In this document: positions 40,702-50,850 of the stretch, one piece after another
How the letters are laid out: each line of letters begins with the position of its first letter
How positions within the stretch are numbered: the first letter of the stretch is position 1
Source of the DNA: an uncultured Pelagibacteraceae bacterium
GTDB taxonomy: Bacteria > Pseudomonadota > Alphaproteobacteria > Pelagibacterales > Pelagibacteraceae
Direction of reading: 5' to 3'
Assembly (NCBI GenBank): GCA_902619835.1
Contig: CACNFS010000001.1
Location: 1 to 64,000 of the forward strand
DNA: 64,000 bases
Translations under genes and position numbers: made by a program
Notes under the pieces: generated by a model
Database searches by the model: none
Seen by the model: only the letters and a program-made list of their open reading frames with translations
Told to the model about the DNA's origin: nothing

Positions 40702-42873
40702 ATGCAAAATACTTATCAAGAAAAATTAGCTGATCTAGAAGTTAATAACTCAAAAAAAATTAAGAAGTTAGAGGGAGGTATTAACTTTAAAATCAAAAGT
40801 GATTTTCAACCTAGCGGTGACCAACCAGAGGCCATAAAGCAGATATTAAAAAACTTAAAAGATAACAAACAAGAACAAGTACTTTTAGGAGTCACAGGTT
40901 CAGGTAAAACGTTTACGATGGCAAAAGTTATCGAAAAGGCTAACAGACCAGCTCTAATTCTTGCACCAAACAAAACTTTGGCTGCTCAATTGTACGGAGA
41001 GTTTAAAAGTTTTTTTCCTGATAATGCTGTAGAATATTTTGTATCATATTACGATTACTATACTCCAGAAGCATACGTTCCTAGATCTGATACTTATATA
41101 GAAAAAGAGGCCTCAATAAATGAGCAAATTGATCGTATGAGACACTCGGCAACAAGATCTTTGTTGGAAAGAGATGATGTGATTATTGTTGCAAGTGTAT
41201 CATGTATTTATGGTTTAGGTTCTGTAGAGGCATATTCGAAAATGACTATCACTCTTAAGAAAAATTATGAGTACGATAGAGACGACTTAATTAGAGCATT
41301 TATAAACTTACAGTACAAGAGAAATGATCAAAATTTTTTTAGAGGAACTTTTAGAGTAAGAGGAGAGAATTTAGAGATCTTTCCATCACACTTAGAAGAC
41401 AGAGCTTGGAGAATAAGTTTAAATTTAAATAAATTAGAAAAAATTGAGGAATTTGACCCGCTTACTGGGAACAAGACAAATGATTACTCAATAATTAAGA
41501 TTTACGCTAATAGTCATTATATAACTCCAAAGCCTACTATCGAGCAAGCAATACGACAAATAAAATCTGAGTTAGCTGAAACTTTAAAAAAACATAGAGA
41601 AAATAATAAACTTTTAGAGGAACAAAGATTAAGAGAACGAACTAAGTTTGATCTAGAAATGATTGAAGCTACCGGAACTTGTGCAGGAATAGAAAATTAT
41701 TCAAGATTTTTATCAGGAAGAAAAGCTGGTGAACCTCCTCCTACTCTGTTTGAGTATTTTCCAGATAATGCAATTATATTTGTAGACGAAAGTCACGTAA
41801 CAGTTCCCCAATTAAATGGAATGTATAAAGGTGACCGTACAAGAAAAAGTACGTTAGCCGAATACGGGTTTAGACTCCCTTCATGTATGGATAATAGACC
41901 TTTGAAATTTGAAGAGTGGGATCTAATGAGAACACAAACTGTTTTTGTCTCTGCTACCCCAGGACCTTGGGAACTTAAACAAACAAGCAATAAATATATT
42001 GACCAAATCATTAGGCCAACAGGTTTAATCGACCCACCGGTTGAAATAAGACCAGCCAAAACTCAAGTTGATGATCTTATGCACGAGGCAAAAGAAATTG
42101 TAAAAAAAGGATATAGAGTTCTTGCTACAACGCTGACAAAAAAAATGGCTGAAGATCTTACAGAGTACCTCCACGAAAATGGTCTTAAAGTAAGATATAT
42201 GCATTCTGATATTGATACTCTTGAAAGAATTGAGATCATTAGAGATTTGAGAATGGGAGTGTTTGATATTCTTGTAGGAATTAATCTGTTGAGAGAGGGA
42301 TTAGATATTCCCGAATGTGCTTTGGTAGCAATTTTAGATGCTGATAAAGAGGGATTTTTAAGATCTGAAACTTCTTTAATTCAAACGATTGGAAGAGCAG
42401 CGCGTAATGTTGATGGTAAAGTAATTTTATATGCTGATAAAGTCACGAAGAGTATTGAAAAGGCAATCAAGGAAACAGACAGAAGGAGAAATAAGCAATT
42501 AGAATATAATAAGAAAAATGGAATAACTGCTGAGTCTGTAAAAAAAGAGATAAGTGATATTTTAGAGTCTGTTTATGAAAAAGATTACGTTAAAATCAGT
42601 GAAGGCTCAAACGTAGGTGGAAACTTAAAAAAACATCTTAAAGCTTTAAACAGAAAAATGAAGGAAGCTGCATCTAATTTAGAATTCGAAGAGGCTGCTA
42701 AACTAAGAGATGAAATGAGAAAACTAGAAGCTAGTGAACTTGAAATAACTTTAAATCCTAAAATATCTCAATATAATTTGAAAAGTAAAGTTTATCCAAA
42801 AGGAAGATCGACTATGGGTATGCCTGGCACAAAACCTAGAAAAGCGATAAAAAAATGGAAGCCAAAAAAATAA
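40702..42873 (+). CDS. uvrB: Excinuclease ABC subunit UvrB
   Basis: Damage-verifying helicase-like subunit of nucleotide excision repair. The 723 residues show the SF2 ATP site [14 protein letters not shown], the damage-binding hairpin region [54 protein letters not shown] and a C-terminal UVR domain ([28 protein letters not shown]). The first 25 residues before [19 protein letters not shown] are a lysine-rich extension. It overlaps the SDR gene by 19 bp; uvrC lies 1.1 kb downstream on the same strand. Confidence 0.98.
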   Translation: MQNTYQEKLADLEVNNSKKIKKLEGGINFKIKSDFQPSGDQPEAIKQILKNLKDNKQEQVLLGVTGSGKTFTMAKVIEKANRPALILAPNKTLAAQLYGEFKSFFPDNAVEYFVSYYDYYTPEAYVPRSDTYIEKEASINEQIDRMRHSATRSLLERDDVIIVASVSCIYGLGSVEAYSKMTITLKKNYEYDRDDLIRAFINLQYKRNDQNFFRGTFRVRGENLEIFPSHLEDRAWRISLNLNKLEKIEEFDPLTGNKTNDYSIIKIYANSHYITPKPTIEQAIRQIKSELAETLKKHRENNKLLEEQRLRERTKFDLEMIEATGTCAGIENYSRFLSGRKAGEPPPTLFEYFPDNAIIFVDESHVTVPQLNGMYKGDRTRKSTLAEYGFRLPSCMDNRPLKFEEWDLMRTQTVFVSATPGPWELKQTSNKYIDQIIRPTGLIDPPVEIRPAKTQVDDLMHEAKEIVKKGYRVLATTLTKKMAEDLTEYLHENGLKVRYMHSDIDTLERIEIIRDLRMGVFDILVGINLLREGLDIPECALVAILDADKEGFLRSETSLIQTIGRAARNVDGKVILYADKVTKSIEKAIKETDRRRNKQLEYNKKNGITAESVKKEISDILESVYEKDYVKISEGSNVGGNLKKHLKALNRKMKEAASNLEFEEAAKLRDEMRKLEASELEITLNPKISQYNLKSKVYPKGRSTMGMPGTKPRKAIKKWKPKK

Positions 42874-43610
42874 TCATCACTGGTGGAGCTACTAGAATAG
42901 GGTCTGCAATCGCTAAAAGTTTAGTTAATTTTGAAACAAAAATAGGTATCCACTTTAACAAATCAAAAAGTAGCGCCTTAAAATTAAAAAAAGAATTAGA
43001 GGAACTTGGAGCTGAAGTATACTTATTTAAAGCTGATTTAAATAATTTTAAACAAACCGAAACTTTAATAAAAAAAGCTTATAAAACTCTGAAAGGATTA
43101 GATTGTTTAATTAATAATGCATCTATTTTTGAAAACGATAATCTTGAAAATTTTTCTGAAAAATCCTTTACAAAACATATGAATATCAACTTAAAAGCGC
43201 CAGCAATCATGACGCAAAATTTTAAAAGATTAGTTAAAAACAAAGAAGGATGTATCATTAATATTATTGATCAAAGAGTTGAAAAGTTAACTCCTTTTTT
43301 TTTCTCTTACACTTTAAGTAAGTCCTCATTAGCCACTTTTACAAAAACATCAGCCATGAAATTAGCACCTAATATAAGAGTTAATGGTATTTCACCCGGA
43401 CCAACATTAAAAAACAAAAGACAATCTGAAAGGCATTTCAAAAAGCAGTGGAAATCTACACTCTTAAAAAAAAAAGTAGATTTAGAAAATATATGTAATG
43501 GAGTAAAGTTTCTTATTGAAAATAAAAATGTAACAGGAGAGATAATTAATATTGATAGCGGGCAAAGAATGGCATGGCAAACACCAGATATTATTAATAC
43601 AAAAGAATGA
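42855..43610 (+). CDS. SDR-family reductase, FolM/pteridine reductase-like
   Basis: A classical short-chain dehydrogenase, 251 residues: cofactor loop [14 protein letters not shown], a basic HFNKSKSS after beta-2 (favours NADP), NNASIFEND, and the catalytic Tyr-x-x-x-Lys as YTLSKSSL (Ser region IINIIDQR). The C-terminal [13 protein letters not shown] pattern is typical of alphaproteobacterial SDRs next to folB. The neighbour folB-like gene overlaps its end by 4 bp. Together they suggest pteridine metabolism, either dihydromonapterin/dihydrofolate reduction (FolM-like) or another step of folate synthesis. The substrate is inferred from context, not shown. Confidence 0.72.
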   Translation: MEAKKIIITGGATRIGSAIAKSLVNFETKIGIHFNKSKSSALKLKKELEELGAEVYLFKADLNNFKQTETLIKKAYKTLKGLDCLINNASIFENDNLENFSEKSFTKHMNINLKAPAIMTQNFKRLVKNKEGCIINIIDQRVEKLTPFFFSYTLSKSSLATFTKTSAMKLAPNIRVNGISPGPTLKNKRQSERHFKKQWKSTLLKKKVDLENICNGVKFLIENKNVTGEIINIDSGQRMAWQTPDIINTKE

Positions 43611-44002
43611 AAATAATTAAATTCAAAAAAAAAGAAAAATTTAAATATAAAAGAAAAGTAATTATTAAAGATTTAATCTTGAATATTTCTATAGGAATAC
43701 ACAATTTTGAGAAAAAAAAGAGACAAAGAGTAAAATTTAATATTGAAATTCTAACAAATCCATATGTAATTCCAAATAACAAAGATTTGAATTCAATACT
43801 TAATTATGAGGAAATAGTTGGTAAAATTGAGAAAATTGCTTATCTAAAACATCACGAGTTACTTGAAGACTTAGCAGAAAATATTTTTAATATGATATTT
43901 AGAAATAAACTTGTTAAAAAGATTAATCTTAAAATAGAAAAGTTAGATATCTTAAAGAAAACCAAATCTGTTGGCATCGAGGTATCAAAATCAAAATTAT
44001 GA
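43607..44002 (+). CDS. folB: Dihydroneopterin aldolase/epimerase-like protein (FolB/FolX)
   Basis: A 131-residue T-fold protein. The family shape is clear: [31 protein letters not shown]-type start (here positions 18-48), [25 protein letters not shown] and [24 protein letters not shown]. The conserved Glu near the 'G.h..E' site and the catalytic-type Lys near the C-terminus can be placed, but I cannot tell aldolase (FolB) from epimerase (FolX). It is joined to the SDR upstream and uvrC downstream by 4 bp overlaps. A folate or monapterin role is likely. Confidence 0.78.
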   Translation: MKIIKFKKKEKFKYKRKVIIKDLILNISIGIHNFEKKKRQRVKFNIEILTNPYVIPNNKDLNSILNYEEIVGKIEKIAYLKHHELLEDLAENIFNMIFRNKLVKKINLKIEKLDILKKTKSVGIEVSKSKL

Positions 44003-45837
44003 TTAATAGTTTAGAGTTAGGAAAAAAAGTAATAAAAGAAAAAATACCGCTGATACCAAAGAACCCCGGTGTTTACAAAATGATTAGTTCCACTGGTGAA
44101 ATTTTATATATTGGTAAAGCTAAAAATATCCCTAATAGACTTAAAAGTTATGTCTCTGAGTCTAATCTCCCAATTAGAACTGAGAGAATGCTTTCACTCA
44201 CGCATAATCTTGAAACTACTACTACAAGCAATGAAAGTGAAGCACTACTATTGGAAGCAAATTTAATAAAAAAACATAAACCTCGTTACAATATTCTACT
44301 GCGAGATGACAAATCTTTTCCTTATATTTACATCGGTAATAAAGACAAGTGGCCACAACTTACAAAATTAAGGGGAAAAAAATCAAAAACAGGATATTAT
44401 TTTGGTCCATTTGCATCAATTGGTTCTGCTAATTGGACAATAAAAATTTTGCAAAAAATTTTCCTTTTGAGAGTCTGTGATGACACTGTTTTCAAAAATA
44501 GAGAGAGACCGTGTATCTTATACCAAATTAAAAGATGCTCTGCTCCATGTGTTGGACACATAAATGAAAAAGAATACGAATCTACAGTTGCAGACGCTAT
44601 TGATTTTATTTCAGGAAAATCTAGAAGAATTCAGAAAAACTTATCCAAAGAAATGGAAAAAGCTAGTAAAGAATTAGATTATGAGAAAGCAGCAATAGCT
44701 AGAGATAGAATAAAAGCATTAACTCAAATACAAACCTCTCAAAAAATAAATCAAACAAATTTAACAGAGGCTGATGTTATCAGTATTTACAAAGAGACAG
44801 GAAAAACATGTGTTCAAGTATTTTTTTTCAGGTCAAAACAAAACTGGGGTAATCAGGCTTTTTATCCAAAACATGATCCAGATGACAGCGTAGAAGATAT
44901 AATAAGTTCTTTTATATCCCAGTTTTATGAAAACAAAACTATTCCCAGGCTGATATTAACTAACTGTGAAGTCAAAGACAAAAAGCTTATTGAAAAAACG
45001 TTTTCCGAGAAGGACAAAAAAGATATTACTATAAAGCTAGCAAAAAGTAAAAATGAGATAAGTATTTCTAGTCTCGCAGAGAAAAATGCAAAACAATCTT
45101 TAAAACAAAAACTCGTTCAATCTGATACTAACAATAATCTTATCGAAGAATTAGCATCTAAATTTAATATTAATAACAATATAGAATTGATAGAAGTTTA
45201 CGATAATAGCCACATTCAAGGAACTGACTCTGTTGGATCATTAATTTGCTTCGGTAATGAAGGTTTTGTTAAGAAAAGATACAGAAAATTCAATATTAAA
45301 GACGAGAAAGTAAAAAATGACGATTATGGTATGATGAAAGAAGTTTTATTTAGAAGATTTTCTAAAGCTATTAAAGAAAAGTCTGGTTCTCTGTCATTGC
45401 CGGATTTAATAATGATAGACGGTGGAAAAGGACAATACTCTGTATCTAGAGAAATTCTTAATGAACTAGGATTGCATGACTTGCCAATTTTAGCTGTAGC
45501 AAAAGGTAAAAGAAGAAATGCTGGAGAGGAAAAAATTTATTACAAAAATAAAGAATATATTTTAGAAAGAAATGACCCATTATTATTTTTTATACAAAGA
45601 CTTCGAGATGAAGCCCACAGATTTGCCATAAGCACTCATAGAGCCAAAAGAAAGAAAAACCTAAGCAGATCTTTATTAGATCAAATCCAAGGTATTGGGA
45701 AACAAAGGAAAAGAGCTTTATTAAATCATTTTGGGTCTGCACGAGCTGTAGAGTCTGCAAGTTTTGATGATTTAAAATCAGTGGAAGGAATAGAAGACAA
45801 TATTGCAAAGAAAATATATGATTATTTCCACGAATAA
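43999..45837 (+). CDS. uvrC: Excinuclease ABC subunit UvrC
   Basis: Makes both incisions in nucleotide excision repair. The 612-residue protein has an N-terminal GIY-YIG domain ([22 protein letters not shown], about 22-43), the cysteine pair region [17 protein letters not shown], a UVR motif (about 205-235, [18 protein letters not shown]), the RNase H-like 3'-to-5' endonuclease domain with [27 protein letters not shown] and DEAHRFAI, and two helix-hairpin-helix motifs at the end ([30 protein letters not shown]). It follows folB by a 4 bp overlap and abuts pgsA with no gap. Confidence 0.97.
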   Translation: MINSLELGKKVIKEKIPLIPKNPGVYKMISSTGEILYIGKAKNIPNRLKSYVSESNLPIRTERMLSLTHNLETTTTSNESEALLLEANLIKKHKPRYNILLRDDKSFPYIYIGNKDKWPQLTKLRGKKSKTGYYFGPFASIGSANWTIKILQKIFLLRVCDDTVFKNRERPCILYQIKRCSAPCVGHINEKEYESTVADAIDFISGKSRRIQKNLSKEMEKASKELDYEKAAIARDRIKALTQIQTSQKINQTNLTEADVISIYKETGKTCVQVFFFRSKQNWGNQAFYPKHDPDDSVEDIISSFISQFYENKTIPRLILTNCEVKDKKLIEKTFSEKDKKDITIKLAKSKNEISISSLAEKNAKQSLKQKLVQSDTNNNLIEELASKFNINNNIELIEVYDNSHIQGTDSVGSLICFGNEGFVKKRYRKFNIKDEKVKNDDYGMMKEVLFRRFSKAIKEKSGSLSLPDLIMIDGGKGQYSVSREILNELGLHDLPILAVAKGKRRNAGEEKIYYKNKEYILERNDPLLFFIQRLRDEAHRFAISTHRAKRKKNLSRSLLDQIQGIGKQRKRALLNHFGSARAVESASFDDLKSVEGIEDNIAKKIYDYFHE

Positions 45838-46422
45838 ATGAAATTAAAAATACCAAATATTCTTACTATTGGTCGAATTATAATTGTACCAATTTTTGTA
45901 ATAAGTTTTTTTATTCCAGGTTTTTTTGGTGATCTAATTCCTTTTTTTTTATTTGTTTTGGCAAGTTTTACTGATTACCTTGACGGCCTCTTAGCTAGAT
46001 TATTTAAGGAGGAGTCAAAGTTAGGGGAACTATTAGATCCAATAGCAGATAAAATTTTAGTTGCAGCTGCACTTATCCTATTGGTGATGAATGAAACAAT
46101 TAAAAACTATGAAGTAGTCGCTGCAATAATTATTCTTACAAGAGAAATTTTAATATCTGGATTAAGAGAATTTTTAGCCAAAGGAAGAATTACAATGCAA
46201 GTAACTAGTTTATCTAAATTAAAAACTTTTATACAAATGACCTCAATTGCTATTCTTCTAACTGGAGAGAGTGGAAATAAGATTATTAATTTTCAAGATT
46301 ATAATGCTCAAACAGTGGGTATTATTCTTTTATGGTTATCAGCATTCTTAACTTTATACACTGGTTATGACTATCTTAGAAAAGGTATAGATCATGCTAT
46401 TAATGAAGACAAAAAAGATTAA
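45838..46422 (+). CDS. pgsA: CDP-diacylglycerol--glycerol-3-phosphate phosphatidyltransferase
   Basis: Integral membrane enzyme for the first step of phosphatidylglycerol synthesis. The 194 residues have four or more hydrophobic segments and the CDP-alcohol phosphotransferase signature D49-G50-x2-A53-R54-x8-G63-x3-D67-x3-D71, preceded by the N-terminal IPNILTIGRIIIVPIFV typical of PgsA. The ATG follows the uvrC stop immediately; uvrC-pgsA adjacency is common in proteobacteria. Its stop interlocks with that of the convergent ilvE. Confidence 0.94.
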   Translation: MKLKIPNILTIGRIIIVPIFVISFFIPGFFGDLIPFFLFVLASFTDYLDGLLARLFKEESKLGELLDPIADKILVAAALILLVMNETIKNYEVVAAIIILTREILISGLREFLAKGRITMQVTSLSKLKTFIQMTSIAILLTGESGNKIINFQDYNAQTVGIILLWLSAFLTLYTGYDYLRKGIDHAINEDKKD

Positions 46423-47306
46423 GCGGCAGAGTCTTTTCTCACTAAGTTTTGATAAGCATCATTTAATTCAGTAATAATTTTACAAACTTTAAACTTAAAA
46501 TCATTTATTTGTGAAACAGGCGTTATTTCTGCTGCTGTTCCTGTTAAAAAACATCCAACAAAATTTTTCATTTCTTCAGGTTTGATTTTTCTCTCATTTA
46601 CTTTTATTCCTTTCGATTTTGCAATTTTTATTACTTCACGTCTGGTAATACCATCTAAAAAAGAGTCTGGTATTGGAGTGTGTAATTCTCCAGCTTTATC
46701 TTTAAAAAAAATATTAGCACCGGTCGCCTCTGCTACATTTCCTTCATGGTCAAGCATTAAGGAGTCGGTAAAACCACTTGCCTCAGCCTCATGTTTCGAT
46801 AGAGTACAAATCATATATAAACCTGCTGCTTTAGTGTCCCAAGGAATTGTGTTTGGTGCCGGCCTTCTCCAACTTGATATATTTAATTTTATACCTTTTA
46901 ATTTCAGTTGAGGATCAAAATATGACCCCCATTCCCAAGTCGCAATTGCAACATGAATTTTATTTTTTTGGGCAGAAATTGCCATCATCTCACTACCTCT
47001 CCAAATTAAAGGTCTGACATAACCGTCCCTAACTTTTTGAATATTGACTATGTTTCTACAAGCTTCATTTATTTCTTTTTGATTATAAGGAACGTCTATT
47101 CCCATTCTTTTCGCAGAGTAAAATAATCTCTCTGTGTGCTCTTCTAATCTAAAAATTTCTCCATCATAAACCCTTTCTCCCTCGAACACGCAGCTTGCAT
47201 AATGAAGTCCATGATTTAAAATGTGAATATTAGCATCCTTCCAATCAACAGTTTTTCCATTGAACCATATTTTTCCAGATCTCTTATCGTAAGGTATACT
47301 ATCCAT
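46419..47306 (-). CDS. ilvE: Branched-chain amino acid aminotransferase
   Basis: Class IV PLP aminotransferase for Leu, Ile and Val, 295 residues from ATG 47306 (MDSIPYDKRSGKIWFNGK). Seen: HILNHGLHYASCVFEGER, RLEEHTERLFYSAKRMG, RPLIWRGSE, the Schiff-base lysine in DTKAAGLYM, EGNVAEATGANIF, DGITRREVIKIAK and CFLTGTAAEITPV. The frame stays open to 47381, but those residues are not family-like. A type 3/4 D-amino acid transferase relative is the only alternative. It is divergent from the MarR gene (76 bp gap). Confidence 0.95.
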   Translation of the reverse strand: MDSIPYDKRSGKIWFNGKTVDWKDANIHILNHGLHYASCVFEGERVYDGEIFRLEEHTERLFYSAKRMGIDVPYNQKEINEACRNIVNIQKVRDGYVRPLIWRGSEMMAISAQKNKIHVAIATWEWGSYFDPQLKLKGIKLNISSWRRPAPNTIPWDTKAAGLYMICTLSKHEAEASGFTDSLMLDHEGNVAEATGANIFFKDKAGELHTPIPDSFLDGITRREVIKIAKSKGIKVNERKIKPEEMKNFVGCFLTGTAAEITPVSQINDFKFKVCKIITELNDAYQNLVRKDSAA

Positions 47307-47382
47307 TAGAAGTAAATATATAGATTTTTTATTTTTAAAAAAGTATATTCCAAAATGGCATAAGTCAATATAACTTACCATT

Positions 47383-47823
47383 ATGAAAGATTTACTCTAT
47401 CTTAAAGATGAACAAATAAAAGAATTTATTCAACTTCTATATTATGCTTACAGAGAGACATTTTTAGACCCTAGAGAAATTTTATCTAAAAAATTTTTTG
47501 GCCCGGCTCATCTCAGAGCTTTACACCTGATCGAAAGGAATCCAGGAATAAATCTTGGAGAATTGATATTTAAACTGAAAGTCACTAAACAAAGTCTAAA
47601 TAGAGTTTTGAGGGATCTAATAAAATCTAAAATGATTAAACAAATACAAGATGAAAGCGACTCAAGGAAAAAAAATTTATTTCTTGACAAAGAAGGTAAG
47701 GTTTTTTTCGAAACAGTATATAATTCTCAAAAAAAAAGAATTTTTAATGCGCTTAAAAACTCAGGATCGGACTCTGTTATTAAATTTAAGTTAGTTTTAA
47801 AAAGAATTATTGATGGAAAATAA
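47383..47823 (+). CDS. MarR-family transcriptional regulator
   Basis: 146 residues with a winged helix-turn-helix: RALHLIERNPGINLGELIFKLKVTKQSLNRVLRDLIKSKMI and the wing DESDSRKKNLFLDKEG. It overlaps the response regulator gene by 11 bp, so it belongs to a MarR-regulator-kinase operon. In Rhodobacter capsulatus petP (MarR-like) and petR (response regulator) form such a pair, needed for cytochrome bc1 expression; the bc1 operon lies 8 kb away here. The effector is unknown. Confidence 0.88.
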   Translation: MKDLLYLKDEQIKEFIQLLYYAYRETFLDPREILSKKFFGPAHLRALHLIERNPGINLGELIFKLKVTKQSLNRVLRDLIKSKMIKQIQDESDSRKKNLFLDKEGKVFFETVYNSQKKRIFNALKNSGSDSVIKFKLVLKRIIDGK

Positions 47824-48490
47824 TAAAATACATATTTTAATCGTTGATGATGATGACAGAATTAGAAATCTCTTAAAAGATTACCTATCAGAAAATCAAT
47901 ATATAGTTTCAACTGCAGAAAATGCAGACCAAGCAATTACTAAGCTTAACTATTTTAAATTTGATATTCTCATATTAGATGTGATGATGCCAGAAAAAAA
48001 TGGTTATGAACTAACAAAGGAAATCAAAAAAAGTCTTAAGGTACCAATTATACTTTTAACTGCTAAAGGCGAGGTAGAGGATAGGATAAAAGGTTTAGAG
48101 ATTGGAGCTGATGATTATATTAGTAAACCTTTTGAACCTAGAGAATTATTGTTAAGAATTAAAAACGTTATCAAAAGTAATAATAAGATTGACTTAAATT
48201 CAAAACATATTGTGGGAGCTGCTAAAATCGATCTTAACAAAATGACAATAAGTTTGAAAGATAAAGTTAGGAGAATTAATAACTCTGAAAAAAAAATTCT
48301 TTTAGAAATGTTAGCTAATCCTGGAAAGCCATTCTCGCGGGAGGAAATTGGAAAAATTTCAAGAATAAGCCAAGAAAGATCTATTGATGTAATGATAACT
48401 CGACTAAGACAAAAATTAGAAATAAATCCTAAAAATCCAAAATATTTACAAACTATTCGAGGAGAGGGATATGTTCTCTGGATTGAATAA
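47813..48490 (+). CDS. petR: OmpR/PetR-family response regulator
   Basis: 225 residues from ATG 47813; the frame also opens one TTG earlier. Receiver domain: acidic pair VDDDDR, phosphoacceptor Asp56 in ILDVMMPEKNGYE, LLTAKGE and a Lys in SKPFEPRELL. The C-terminal OmpR-type winged helix contains RINNSEKKILLEML, REEIGKISR, SIDVMITRLRQKLE and IRGEGYVLW. It overlaps marR (11 bp) and the kinase (20 bp), giving a three-gene operon. The PetR name is by order and similarity of the set to alphaproteobacterial petP-petR and is tentative. Confidence 0.9.
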   Translation: MENNKIHILIVDDDDRIRNLLKDYLSENQYIVSTAENADQAITKLNYFKFDILILDVMMPEKNGYELTKEIKKSLKVPIILLTAKGEVEDRIKGLEIGADDYISKPFEPRELLLRIKNVIKSNNKIDLNSKHIVGAAKIDLNKMTISLKDKVRRINNSEKKILLEMLANPGKPFSREEIGKISRISQERSIDVMITRLRQKLEINPKNPKYLQTIRGEGYVLWIE

Positions 48491-49784
48491 ATTAATTAAA
48501 ATAATTTTACCTAAAAGATTATTTTATAGGGCATTAATTATAGTTGCTGCACCAACAATTATTTTACAAATTATAATAACAATTGTTTTTTATGATAGCG
48601 TTTGGATCAAAGCAAATAAAAATACTACTAGAGCTCTAGTTGCACAATTGAAAACTATTGAGGAAATTTATATTAATGATAAAAAAAATTTAGATTTTTT
48701 GACTGATAGTTACAAAAATAATTTTGATTTTGAAATAGGTTTTAGTAAAGAAAAAATTCCTAATATAACTGGGGAGAGGAGATTTAGTCCGATGGACAGA
48801 TCTTTAAGAAGAGAATTAAAATCAACATTTGGAAATAATAATTATTGGTTTAGTACTTCTAAATTTAAAAATGCTGTTGAGATTAAAATAAATTCTGAAG
48901 GTGAAGTTATTGAGTTTTTGGTTCCTAAAGAGATGGTCTCAGCATCTTCAGTAAGGCTTTTTGTTTTATGGACAACATTACCTTCGGTTATTTTAATTAT
49001 AATAGCTTTGATTTTTTTGAAAAATCAGACTCGTCCATTGGTAAAATTAGCTAAAGCTGCTGAGAAGTTTGGCAAGGGAGACTATGTAAACGATTTTAGA
49101 CCCTCTGGGGCTCAAGAAATAAGAAAAGCTGCTTATGAATTTGATAGAATGGCTAAGAGAATAAATCGACATCTTAATCAAAGATCAGAAATGTTATCTG
49201 GAATAAGCCATGATCTTAGAACTCCTCTTACAAGACTAAAATTGCAACTTGCCATGTTGGATAAAAAAGAAGTTTCAAAAAATATGTCTAAAGATATAGA
49301 TGAAATGGAAAAAATGCTAAACGATTATCTTCAATTTGCTAAAACTCAAGCCCAGGAGGAAACTTCGGAAATAGACTTAAATTATTTGTTCAAAGAATTA
49401 GAAAAAAATTTTGATGAAAATTTAAAAGTTTTATATAATGAAAAAATTATTTTCTCTGGAAGGCCAATTGCTTTAAAACGATCTTTTGAAAATATCATTC
49501 AAAATGGATTAAATTATGGAAAAAAAGTATTTATAAAAATTTCAAAAAGTTCAAATAGAGTATTAATTGTGTTTGAAGATGATGGGCCTGGAATACCTGA
49601 AGATCAATATAAAAACGTTTTTAAACCTTTTTTTAGACTTGATAAAAGTAGAAGTCTAAATCAGTCTGGAGTGGGTTTAGGTCTTGCGATTGTAGAGGAT
49701 ATAATCAACTCCCATGGAGGAAATATTCAATTAGGAAAAAGTCAATATAACGGATTATTAGTTAAGATTTCTTTACCTTTTTAA
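48471..49784 (+). CDS. EnvZ-like sensor histidine kinase
   Basis: 437 residues with two membrane spans (about 21-41 and 163-183) framing a periplasmic loop of about 120 residues, then a HAMP linker (NQTRPLVKLAKAAEKFGKGDY), the H box SGISHDLRTPLTRLKLQL with His247, an N box (NIIQNGLNYG), the G1 box DDGPGIPEDQ and G2 box GVGLGLAIVEDI. This is the EnvZ/RstB-like class. It presumably phosphorylates the regulator encoded just upstream. A GGAGAGG stretch just before the ATG supports the start. The 3' end overlaps the convergent ubiK by 23 bp. The signal sensed is not evident. Confidence 0.92.
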   Translation: MFSGLNKLIKIILPKRLFYRALIIVAAPTIILQIIITIVFYDSVWIKANKNTTRALVAQLKTIEEIYINDKKNLDFLTDSYKNNFDFEIGFSKEKIPNITGERRFSPMDRSLRRELKSTFGNNNYWFSTSKFKNAVEIKINSEGEVIEFLVPKEMVSASSVRLFVLWTTLPSVILIIIALIFLKNQTRPLVKLAKAAEKFGKGDYVNDFRPSGAQEIRKAAYEFDRMAKRINRHLNQRSEMLSGISHDLRTPLTRLKLQLAMLDKKEVSKNMSKDIDEMEKMLNDYLQFAKTQAQEETSEIDLNYLFKELEKNFDENLKVLYNEKIIFSGRPIALKRSFENIIQNGLNYGKKVFIKISKSSNRVLIVFEDDGPGIPEDQYKNVFKPFFRLDKSRSLNQSGVGLGLAIVEDIINSHGGNIQLGKSQYNGLLVKISLPF

Positions 49785-50007
49785 ATTTTGTATTCTGCTT
49801 TAGTTTTTTAATAATTTCCTCTTGTTTTTGAACAATTTTTTTTAAAACCTCAAATTCTTCTCTAGAAACAAGATCTAATTTATTCAAAATTTTATCTTTT
49901 TTAAATTTTAAGTCAGTTGAAATTTCTTTCCTTATATCTTTCGATGTCAAAATACCGTTTTCAATTAAGTTCGAAATTGTTTTCAAAATTTTGTCTGAAT
50001 TAGCCAT
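49762..50007 (-). CDS. ubiK: Ubiquinone biosynthesis accessory factor UbiK (BMFP/YqiC family)
   Basis: 81 residues: an N-terminal amphipathic stretch (DKILKTISNLIENGI), a helix with DIRKEISTDLKFKKDKILNKLDLVSREEFEVLKKIVQKQEEII (about 23-65), and a lysine-rich tail. The LDLVSREEFEV segment before a short coiled coil is the hallmark of the YqiC/BMFP family; E. coli UbiK binds UbiJ and aids aerobic ubiquinone synthesis. It is unlinked to other ubi genes. It is encoded opposite the end of the histidine kinase and divergent from lgt. Confidence 0.83.
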   Translation of the reverse strand: MANSDKILKTISNLIENGILTSKDIRKEISTDLKFKKDKILNKLDLVSREEFEVLKKIVQKQEEIIKKLKQNTKFKKVKKS

Positions 50008-50058
50008 AAGTCATCTTATTTGATAGATAAGTTAATTTCAAATGTGATATAAAAAGAT

Positions 50059-50850
50059 ATGTTTACCCATAATTTTGACCCTGTTATCGTTAATCTAGGT
50101 TTTATAGCTATAAGATGGTACTCATTGGCTTATATTTTTGGAATTCTACTAGGATGGTGGTACGGGAAAAAAATTATTATCAAAAGACTCAAATTCGTTG
50201 ACTATAAATTTGATTTAAAAGATTTTGATGATTTAATTACCTATATAATAATTTCGATTATTCTTGGCGGCAGACTAGGTTACGTCATCTTTTACAACTT
50301 AGATTATTACATTATCAACCCATACGAAATAATTAAAATTTGGGAGGGAGGAATGTCTTTCCATGGAGCATTGATAGGGATTGTTATTGGGACATTAATT
50401 TTTGCAAAAAAAAAACAGATTAAAACTTTGTTTTTTTTAGATGTAATTGCTTGTGTATCTCCAATCGGAATTTTTTTCGGAAGAATAGCAAACTTTATTA
50501 ATGGAGAATTAATAGGTAAAATAACTAATGTATCTTGGAGTGTAATTTTTCCAAAAATCGATATGAAACCACGACATCCATCTCAATTGTATGAAGCTTT
50601 TTTAGAGGGTTTTCTTTTATTTGTGATCTTAAACTTATTAATAACAAAAAAAAATTATGTTACTGGAACCTGTGCATACATGTTTTTAATTGTCTATGGA
50701 ATTTTTAGAATTTTCTCTGAAATTTTCAGAGAACCTGATGCTCAGATAGGTTATTTATTTAATCTTTTTAGCATGGGTACAATTTTAAGTTTCGCGATGA
50801 TTATTGTTGGTTTAACAATATTTAATATTTTAGAAAAAAATGAAAAATAA
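50059..50850 (+). CDS. lgt: Prolipoprotein diacylglyceryl transferase Lgt
   Basis: Inner-membrane enzyme that adds diacylglycerol to the lipobox cysteine of prolipoproteins (BamD in this window is a likely substrate). The 263 residues have about seven membrane segments. Family motifs: IAIRWYSLAYIFGILLGWWYG, GGRLGYVIFYN, EGGMSFHGALIG (His near the active site), GRIANFINGELIG and PRHPSQLYEAFLEG. The ATG at 50059 starts MFTHNFDPVIVNLG. It overlaps the MidA-like gene by 11 bp; lgt-midA-pgeF is a common alphaproteobacterial order. Confidence 0.97.
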   Translation: MFTHNFDPVIVNLGFIAIRWYSLAYIFGILLGWWYGKKIIIKRLKFVDYKFDLKDFDDLITYIIISIILGGRLGYVIFYNLDYYIINPYEIIKIWEGGMSFHGALIGIVIGTLIFAKKKQIKTLFFLDVIACVSPIGIFFGRIANFINGELIGKITNVSWSVIFPKIDMKPRHPSQLYEAFLEGFLLFVILNLLITKKNYVTGTCAYMFLIVYGIFRIFSEIFREPDAQIGYLFNLFSMGTILSFAMIIVGLTIFNILEKNEK